Shown: positions 13,279-18,327 of the stretch, in pieces | How the letters are laid out: every line of letters starts with the position of its first letter | Position numbering within the stretch: the stretch's first letter is position 1 | Origin: UBA6019 sp036564345 | GTDB lineage: Bacteria > Chloroflexota > Dormibacteria > Dormibacterales > Dormibacteraceae | Length of the DNA stretch: 18,327 nucleotides | Assembly (NCBI GenBank): GCA_036564345.1 | Contig: DATCOZ010000148.1 | Span: 1 to 18,327 of the forward strand | Direction of reading: 5' to 3' | Made by a program: the position numbers and the translations under genes | The notes under the pieces: generated by a model | What the model was told of the DNA's origin: nothing | Database searches by the model: none | Seen by the model: the letters and a program-made list of their open reading frames with translations, nothing else

Positions 13279-14001
13279 TTGCAGCCATCAGTGGGGCGTC
13301 GCTTTGGTCGTGCCGCGGCCGCAATCCTCCTCGTCGCTCTTGGTGCCGCCGTCGTGGCCTGGGTTGCCACGCCCGACGTAAATGACGCGCAGGCCCGCGT
13401 CGATGCCGAGGCCGCCCGGCTCAAAGTGCCGGTTCTCAGCCCGGCCGACGTTCCGGAGCAGCTCGCCCTCGCGGTTGTCGCGACCGAGGACGAGCGGTTC
13501 TACAGCCACCACGGCATCGACGTCCCCGGAATCGTCCGCGCCGTCGTCGACGACGTCGCCATGCGCTGCCTCTGCGAAGGTGGGTCGACGATCACCGAGC
13601 AGCTCATCAAGGAGGTCTACCTGAACGGGTCGAACATGGGCTTCAACAAGCTGGTCGACGTGATCCTCGCGTTCAAGGTCGAATCCGTCCTCGACAAGCC
13701 GCGGATCCTCGCCGACTGGCTGACGCTTGCCCCGACGGGCCCGACCCGCTACGGCGTCGCGCCCACCGCCTGCGCCTACTTCGGCAGGCCGCTCGCCGAC
13801 CTCGACCTTGCCCAGTACGCGCTGCTGGCCGGCCTTCCCCAGTCGCCCGTCTCCTACGACCCGCTGACCCATCCCGAAGCCGCGCTCCGCCGCCGTGGCC
13901 TGGTCCTCGACGCGATGGTCGGTCACGGCTACATCAGTCCCGCCGAGGCCGCCTCCGCTCGCGCCGAACCCTTGCTGCCGGCGACGAAACCCGGCTGCTG
14001 A
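13279..14001 (+). CDS. Single-domain GT51 peptidoglycan glycosyltransferase-like protein
   Basis: 240 residues with one N-terminal membrane helix (about 11-31) and a GT51 domain outside. Motif 1 is EDERFYSHHGID (70-81) with the catalytic Glu70. Motif 2 reads GGSTITEQLIKE (101-112), where the family usually has TQQLxKN. Motif 3 (about 123-135) reads NKLVDVILAFKVE, where RKxxE is usual, so the second acidic position is Asp127. The later YGVAPTACAYFGRPLADLDL and ALLAGLPQSP are good matches. There is no transpeptidase domain, so it resembles MtgA in layout and would extend glycan chains from lipid II if active. The TTG start at 13279 has AGG six bases upstream; GTG 13291 is the alternative. Neighbours give no hint of partners. 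Confidence 0.85.
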   Translation: MQPSVGRRFGRAAAAILLVALGAAVVAWVATPDVNDAQARVDAEAARLKVPVLSPADVPEQLALAVVATEDERFYSHHGIDVPGIVRAVVDDVAMRCLCEGGSTITEQLIKEVYLNGSNMGFNKLVDVILAFKVESVLDKPRILADWLTLAPTGPTRYGVAPTACAYFGRPLADLDLAQYALLAGLPQSPVSYDPLTHPEAALRRRGLVLDAMVGHGYISPAEAASARAEPLLPATKPGC

Positions 14002-14030
14002 TTTCGCCGGCTGATTCGCCTCGACGACGG

Positions 14031-14483
14031 TTAGAAGTAGAGCCGGGAGACCATCTCCGCCACGCAGGCCGGCTTGGCTTCGCCCTCGATCGAGATCGTC
14101 ACCTCGTTGACGATCTGGATGCCGTCCTGGACGTCATCGACCGAGACGTTGCGCACTGACGCTCTGACCTTCGAGCCAACCTTCACCGGTGACGGGAAGC
14201 GGACCTTGTTGAGCCCGTAGTTGATCGCCATCCGGACGCCGTCGATCTTGAGCAGACCACCGGTCAGCCCCGGGATGAGCGAGAGGGTCAGGAAGCCATG
14301 GGCGATCGTGGTCCCGAAGGGCCCCTGCTTCGCCTTTTCGGTGTCGACGTGGATCCACTGGTGGTCGCCGGTCGCGTCGGCGAACTGGTTGATCCGATCC
14401 TGGTCGACCTCCAGCCAGTCGCTCTCGGCCAGCTGCTCGCCCACCAGCGCCTTGTAGCCTTGGATTCCGGCGATCGTCTTCAT
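14031..14483 (-). CDS. MaoC-like (R)-specific enoyl-CoA hydratase family protein
   Basis: 150 residues, one hot-dog fold. The hydratase motif FADATGDHQWIHVD (34-47) carries the catalytic pair Asp40 and His45, followed by AHGFLTLSLIP. This matches the NodN/MaoC group of stand-alone dehydratases of about 150 residues, which hydrate trans-2-enoyl-CoA or a related thioester. The substrate is unknown; the thiolase nearby makes a fatty-acid or polyhydroxyalkanoate role possible but not shown. The ATG at 14483 is the first in frame. It is divergent from the aminotransferase with 72 bases between starts, and convergent with the GT51 gene. Confidence 0.92.
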   Translation of the reverse strand: MKTIAGIQGYKALVGEQLAESDWLEVDQDRINQFADATGDHQWIHVDTEKAKQGPFGTTIAHGFLTLSLIPGLTGGLLKIDGVRMAINYGLNKVRFPSPVKVGSKVRASVRNVSVDDVQDGIQIVNEVTISIEGEAKPACVAEMVSRLYF

Positions 14484-14555
14484 GCCGACGATTGTCTCAG
14501 ACGCCTGCCCCTGTGCGGCCTCCGCCCCGGAGATCTCCGGTCACACTATTCACGT

Positions 14556-15485
14556 ATGAACCCAAAGCACACCTGGATGAACGGCAGCGTCAGGCCCTGG
14601 GAAGAGAGCCTTGTCCACGTCGGGAGCGACGCGGTCCTCCGCGGGGCGAGCGTCTTCGAGGGGATCCGCGCCTACCAGTCGACGGACGAGCGGGACCTTC
14701 TCCTCTTCCGCCTCGCCGACCACTTCGAGCGCCTCTATGGCGGTTCGATGCGGGTCCTGAGGATGCGCATCGGCTACACGCCTGAGCAGCTGACGCAGGG
14801 CATTATCGAGCTTCTTCGCGCCAACGAGGTCCACGACGACGCCCACATCCGGGTGGTCGCCTACTTCGACGTGCTCGACGGCCCGGCGACCGGGGAGGGC
14901 GACCCCACCGGCGCCTATATGCTCGCCTTTTCGAAGCCGCGCAATGCTCGACTCGAATCCGGTGTCAGGTCGACGGTCAGCGCCTGGCGGCGACCCACCG
15001 ACACCTCCATCTCGCCCCGCGTCAAAGCCAGCGCCAACTACCTGAACAGCCGCGTCGCGCTGCTCGACGCGAACCTCAAGGGATTCGACATCCCGGTCCT
15101 CCTCAACGAGCGAGGCCGGGTCGCCGAAGGCCCCGGCCAGAACATCTTCCTGGTCCGCCGGGGCAGGCTCATCACGCCCACCACCACCGACGCGATCCTG
15201 GAGGGGATCACCCGGGAGACGGTGCTCGGGATCGGTGCGGAGCTCGGGCTGCCGGTGGAGGAGCGCGAGGTGGATCCCACCGAGCTCTACATCGCGGAGG
15301 AGCTCTTCTTCGCCGGGACCAACATGGAGGTCCAGCCGATCTCGGAGATAGATGGTTATCGGGTCGGCGACGGCAGCATCGGACCGCTCACCCGGCAGAT
15401 CCAGTCCCGCTACTTCGAGCTCGTCCGCGGTGCCGCCCCAGCCGCCTGGCTGACATCCGTCTACGGGGCCACAGTGACCGTCTGA
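14556..15485 (+). CDS. ilvE: Branched-chain amino acid aminotransferase (class IV PLP enzyme)
   Basis: 309 residues. The N-terminus WMNGSVRPWEESLVHVGSDA and FEGIRAY are the usual start of IlvE proteins. The PLP lysine is Lys157 in RVKASANYLNS, and the phosphate-binding region is near GITRETVLGIG (217-227). EELFFAGTNMEVQPI (248-262) is the conserved late motif. It exchanges the amino group between branched-chain amino acids and 2-oxoglutarate; a D-amino-acid or aminodeoxychorismate lyase role is less likely, given the BCAT-type start. The ATG at 14556 gives the canonical beginning; the frame is open upstream but runs antisense to the MaoC gene. No good ribosome site precedes it, and CACTATT about ten bases upstream could be the -10 of a leaderless or short-leader transcript. 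Confidence 0.88.
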   Translation: MNPKHTWMNGSVRPWEESLVHVGSDAVLRGASVFEGIRAYQSTDERDLLLFRLADHFERLYGGSMRVLRMRIGYTPEQLTQGIIELLRANEVHDDAHIRVVAYFDVLDGPATGEGDPTGAYMLAFSKPRNARLESGVRSTVSAWRRPTDTSISPRVKASANYLNSRVALLDANLKGFDIPVLLNERGRVAEGPGQNIFLVRRGRLITPTTTDAILEGITRETVLGIGAELGLPVEEREVDPTELYIAEELFFAGTNMEVQPISEIDGYRVGDGSIGPLTRQIQSRYFELVRGAAPAAWLTSVYGATVTV

Positions 15486-15516
15486 GGCGGTACACGTGGC
15501 GTAGGCTTCGAGCCCG

Positions 15517-16653
15517 TTGCGACTCACCGCCGTCCTCGCCGCGTTCCTGCTCGTCGCCTGCACGCCGGCACTCGGTCGGCCACAGGCGAAGCCGAGCGCC
15601 GCGCCGTCGAGCACGGCGGCGGCCGACGCCGGCCTCCTGGCCTTCGTGCCGGTCGCCGAGAAGTTCGTCGAAGACCACCGCGGGCTCAAGTTCAAGACGT
15701 CGGTGAAGGTCACCTTCCTTGCCGATGCCGAGTTCAACCAGGAGCTCGGCAAAACCAACGGCACGGATCCCACCGGCTACGCCACGGAGGCGAAGGTCCT
15801 CCATGCGCTCGGCCTCCTCGACGGCCTTCCCGACCTCGCCCAGGCGGAGCAGAGCCTCCAGGACAGCAGCGTGATCGGCTTTTACGACCCCAAGACGAAG
15901 CAGCTCTTCGTGCGCGGCGTCGAGGCCAAGGCGTCCGTCCGCCACGTCCTCGTCCACGAGCTGACCCATGCGCTCCAGGACCAGTGGTTCTCGATCGACC
16001 GCACGCTCTCCAACGAGGACGAGAGCGAGATCGCCTTCCGGACGCTCGTCGAGGGTGACGCGGTCAGGATCGAGAACGAGTACATCTCCGTCCTGAGCCA
16101 GGCGGACAAGAGCCAGATCCAGGCGGCCAACAACGCCCAGGGGGGCCTGCCGCCGGGGATCCCCGACATCCTGCTCGAGCTCGACTCGTTCCCCTACCAG
16201 GTCGGCCCATCCTTCACCGAAGCGGTCATCTCGCGTGGCCAGGAGCGCCTCGACGCCGCCTTCACGACGCCGCCGACGAGCACCGCGCAGGTGATCCACC
16301 CGGACCTCTTCCTCGCGGGACGGAACCCGGCCAGCGTCGACTTCCCGGCAGCGAATGGCACCGTCATCGACAAGGGCGTGCTCGGCGAGTTCGGACTTGA
16401 CCTGATCCTGGAGCGGCTGTACTCCCGCGGCGAGGTGACGAGAAGCGAGGTCCAGGCCATCGCCTCCAACTGGGCCGGCGATCGCTACATCGCCTGGGAC
16501 CAGGGCTCCCAAACCTGCGTTCGAACCCGTTTCCTGATGGGCGGACCGCAGGCGACCGCAGGGCTCGTCGGGGTCCTCCGCAAGTTCGCGGGCGACCATC
16601 CCGACACGACCGTCGAGGGCAGCGGTCCGGTGCTCTTCACCGCCTGCGCCTGA
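15517..16653 (+). CDS. Lipoprotein with HExxH metalloprotease motif
   Basis: 378 residues. A TTG start gives a short lipoprotein signal peptide MRLTAVLAAFLLVAC with lipobox LVAC and lipidated Cys15, which supports this start. A Pro/Ala/Ser-rich linker (about 16-38) follows. The zinc motif is HELTHALQDQ (147-156), with Glu148 as general base and Glu179 in LVEGDA, 28 residues on, as the likely third ligand (a gluzincin-like layout). It belongs to no peptidase family that I can name with confidence; similar HELTHALQD...EGDA lipoproteins occur in actinobacteria and Chloroflexota. It should act outside the membrane on an unknown protein. It lies 31 bases after the aminotransferase and overlaps the next, convergent gene by 17 bases. 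Confidence 0.82.
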   Translation: MRLTAVLAAFLLVACTPALGRPQAKPSAAPSSTAAADAGLLAFVPVAEKFVEDHRGLKFKTSVKVTFLADAEFNQELGKTNGTDPTGYATEAKVLHALGLLDGLPDLAQAEQSLQDSSVIGFYDPKTKQLFVRGVEAKASVRHVLVHELTHALQDQWFSIDRTLSNEDESEIAFRTLVEGDAVRIENEYISVLSQADKSQIQAANNAQGGLPPGIPDILLELDSFPYQVGPSFTEAVISRGQERLDAAFTTPPTSTAQVIHPDLFLAGRNPASVDFPAANGTVIDKGVLGEFGLDLILERLYSRGEVTRSEVQAIASNWAGDRYIAWDQGSQTCVRTRFLMGGPQATAGLVGVLRKFAGDHPDTTVEGSGPVLFTACA

Positions 16654-17185
16654 GCGCGGGAGCTGCCTTCCGAAAGGCGCTGATCACGGCGGCCGCGGTC
16701 GGTCGGTCGTGGCTCGTCCGGCAGCGGTGGGCCATCGTGAGGTTGCCCTCGGCGTCGAAGACGAAGTCGGCGCCAAGCTGCCAGAGATCCGCTTGCTGGG
16801 GGAGCCATGGGCGTCCGCGGATCGTCGACACGAAGTTGTGCCAGAGATCGGTGTTGCTGAAGGGGCTGAGCGGGCCGCCGCGGCCGACCCGAAAAGCCCG
16901 GTAGCTGACCCGGGCCGGGTCGGAGAGCCAGAGGTAAGGGTGTGCCAGCGCCCGCGCGAAGCGTTCCACGTGCTGGGGAGCGGCAAACGAGATGACGGCG
17001 ATCTGACCCCCGGCTGCCTCAACCTCGTCCGAGTGAGCACGAAGCTGCGCCAGGTGGTCCTGGCAGAAGAGGCAGCCGAGATGGCGAAGAAGGACCAGGA
17101 TGGTTGGCGTCCCGAGCAACTGCCGGGCGGGGAAGCGCTCTCCGGCCACGTCGCGCAATTCGAAGTCGAGCTCGATTCGCGCCAT
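16637..17185 (-). CDS. Peroxiredoxin-like protein (AhpC/TSA_2, thioredoxin fold)
   Basis: 182 residues from the ATG at 17185; TTG 17194 would add three. The N-terminal beta strand IELDFELRDVAGE is followed by VLLRHLGCLFCQDHLAQLR with a CxxC pair at Cys38 and Cys41, the place of the redox centre in this family. Conserved later parts are IAVISFAAPQHVERFA, LWLSDP and FVFDAEGNLTMAHR. It probably reduces peroxides or disulfides in the cytoplasm; no signal peptide is present. The last residues (ALRRRR) are encoded in the 17 bases that overlap the lipoprotein gene on the other strand. It is divergent from the GGDEF gene with only about 22 bases between starts, so the promoters must lie inside coding sequence. 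Confidence 0.85.
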   Translation of the reverse strand: MARIELDFELRDVAGERFPARQLLGTPTILVLLRHLGCLFCQDHLAQLRAHSDEVEAAGGQIAVISFAAPQHVERFARALAHPYLWLSDPARVSYRAFRVGRGGPLSPFSNTDLWHNFVSTIRGRPWLPQQADLWQLGADFVFDAEGNLTMAHRCRTSHDRPTAAAVISAFRKAAPALRRRR

Positions 17186-17207
17186 CGGGTCCAAGGCTAG
17201 CGACGCT

Positions 17208-18327
17208 GTGGTGTTGGATCAACGGCGTTATGGCAGGCGCGCCCTGGCGACCGGCGCCGTTCTCCTGCTTTTCGTCATCGTCTACCCGCTCCTCTTCGCG
17301 CGCGCCGGTGCGGCAAACGCCGCGCTCTGCGCGATCCCGGTTCTTGTTGCCGGCTACCTGTGGGGCATGGGAGCGGGCGCCGCCACGGGCCTTCTCGTGC
17401 TTCCCCTGACGACGATCGAGCTGCTGGCCCTCGGCGTTCCTCATGCCGACCTGCCGCTGACCTTCGGCCAGGGCGGACCTGCGGTCGTGCTCGTCATGGT
17501 TGCAGTCGGCGCGGTGGTCGGGAGGCTGCGCGACCTCGGCGCCCGGCTGCTCCGGGAGGCGGCGGCACGGGTGGCGAGCGACCGTCGCTATGCCGACCTC
17601 TTCGAGAACGCCCACGACGTCGTCTTCACCTACGACCTTCACTGCGAGCTCACCGACGCCAACCGTGCCACCGAGCGCCTGCTCGGCTACAGCAGGGCTG
17701 AGCTGGTCGGCATGGACCCCGGCATCCTGATCCCCGGCGACCAGTGGGAGAGGGTCCGCGGGATGCTCAACGACTGCCTCGAGGGGCATATCGGCGACGG
17801 CCCCTACGAGATCGAGTGGCTGACGCGGGACGGCCGAACCGTCATCCTCGAGATCAGCCCGCTGCTGATCAGGGCGGGTGGTGTCCCGATCGGCATCCAG
17901 GGCATCGCTCGCGACGTCACCGAGCGCAAGCGGATCGAGGAGACCCTGCGGCACCAGGCGCTCCACGACCCGCTGACCGGGCTGCCCAACCGGACCCTGC
18001 TCGAGGATCGGCTTGCCCAGGAGGTCAAGCGCGCCGAGCGCGACGACGCGGTGCTCGGTGTGCTCATCCTCGACCTGACCGAGTTCAAGGCGGTCAACGA
18101 CACGTTTGGCCACCTGGTTGGCGACGACCTTCTCCGCCAGGTCGGTGAGCGGCTTGTCGGCGCCACCCGGGAGGCCGACACCGTGGCTCGGATGGGTGGG
18201 GACGAGTTCGGCATCGTGCTCGGCGGCATCCGGGGCGAGGAGGACGCGGCGCTCGGCGCCCGGCGGCTCCTCGCCGCCCTGGACGAGTCGATCCTGGTCG
18301 AGGGCCAGCGGATCTCGGTGGGCGCCG
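17208..18327 (+). CDS. Membrane PAS-GGDEF diguanylate cyclase (3' end outside window)
   Basis: Open from GTG 17208 (GTG 17211 or TTG 17214 also possible) to the end of the window, at least 373 residues. The first ~110 residues hold about four membrane helices and no large outside loop. A short coiled linker leads to a PAS domain (about 126-240, RRYADLFENAHDVVFTYDL ... IARDVTERKR). The GGDEF domain begins with HDPLTGLPNRTLLEDRL; GGDEF itself is intact at 330-334 and an RxxD inhibitory site (READ) lies five residues before it. The metal-binding strand reads LDLTEFKAVND, keeping the first Asp but with Thr where a second Asp is common. It would make cyclic di-GMP. An EAL domain could follow outside the window. 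Confidence 0.88.
   Translation, partial: MVLDQRRYGRRALATGAVLLLFVIVYPLLFARAGAANAALCAIPVLVAGYLWGMGAGAATGLLVLPLTTIELLALGVPHADLPLTFGQGGPAVVLVMVAVGAVVGRLRDLGARLLREAAARVASDRRYADLFENAHDVVFTYDLHCELTDANRATERLLGYSRAELVGMDPGILIPGDQWERVRGMLNDCLEGHIGDGPYEIEWLTRDGRTVILEISPLLIRAGGVPIGIQGIARDVTERKRIEETLRHQALHDPLTGLPNRTLLEDRLAQEVKRAERDDAVLGVLILDLTEFKAVNDTFGHLVGDDLLRQVGERLVGATREADTVARMGGDEFGIVLGGIRGEEDAALGARRLLAALDESILVEGQRISVGA

Noticed and set aside
12003..13385. A 460-codon open frame on the plus strand antisense to the thiolase
   Set aside because: It is the mirror of a GC-rich gene with complete active-site motifs; its translation is low-complexity and matches no family.
14550..16599. Two long minus-strand frames antisense to the aminotransferase and the lipoprotein gene
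   Set aside because: Both are shadows of convincing plus-strand genes and show biased Asp/Arg/Val composition typical of antisense frames in GC-rich DNA.
17019..18113. A 364-codon minus-strand frame antisense to the PAS-GGDEF gene
   Set aside because: The plus strand encodes an uninterrupted PAS-GGDEF protein here; the antisense frame has no motif.

Overview
The window is GC-rich chromosomal DNA of a bacterium with mostly short gaps, overlapping stop/start codons and many GTG/TTG starts. Gene content (pca genes in a tight operon, a bS21 gene, a compact GT51 glycosyltransferase, a Pro/Trp-rich histidine kinase N-terminus, a DUF6027-like protein) suggests a soil-type Chloroflexota/Dormibacterota-like or deep actinobacterial lineage. 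That placement is an impression, not a computed result. No phage, transposase, integrase, CRISPR array, tRNA or rRNA was seen.

Layout. Positions 1-4498 (+) form one apparent operon: the tail of a sugar-type ABC ATPase, its XylH-like permease, then pcaH, pcaG, pcaB and pcaC of the protocatechuate branch of the beta-ketoadipate pathway, and a small DUF6027-like gene. Positions 4505-5574 hold a TetR-family regulator and a small cupin gene, divergent, separated by a perfect 8+8 bp palindrome that sits between a TTGACA -35 box and the probable -10 of the cupin promoter. Positions 5575-6090 have no intact gene; they hold a cluster of about 105-bp double-hairpin repeats (one inverted, one degenerate, two direct) interrupted by a second, diverged copy of the last 22 codons of the cupin gene.

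Positions 6091-11956 are all on the minus strand: bS21, a membrane-anchored Ser/Thr kinase, an OmpR-type two-component pair, a small two-TM protein, and a BcrAB-type ABC transporter (permease and ATPase). The order ATPase-permease-small membrane protein-regulator-kinase suggests one envelope-stress or export module.

Positions 12036-18327 are mixed: a thiolase (-), a GT51 peptidoglycan glycosyltransferase (+), a MaoC-like hydratase (-), a class IV (branched-chain type) aminotransferase (+), a lipoprotein with a HELTH metalloprotease motif (+), a peroxiredoxin-like thioredoxin-fold protein (-) overlapping it tail to tail, and a membrane PAS-GGDEF diguanylate cyclase (+) that runs off the window.

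Most genes belong to known families. The least explained parts are the repeat cluster with its cupin-tail relic, the TetR-cupin switch, the transporter-pca operon fusion, and the kinase/exporter module.
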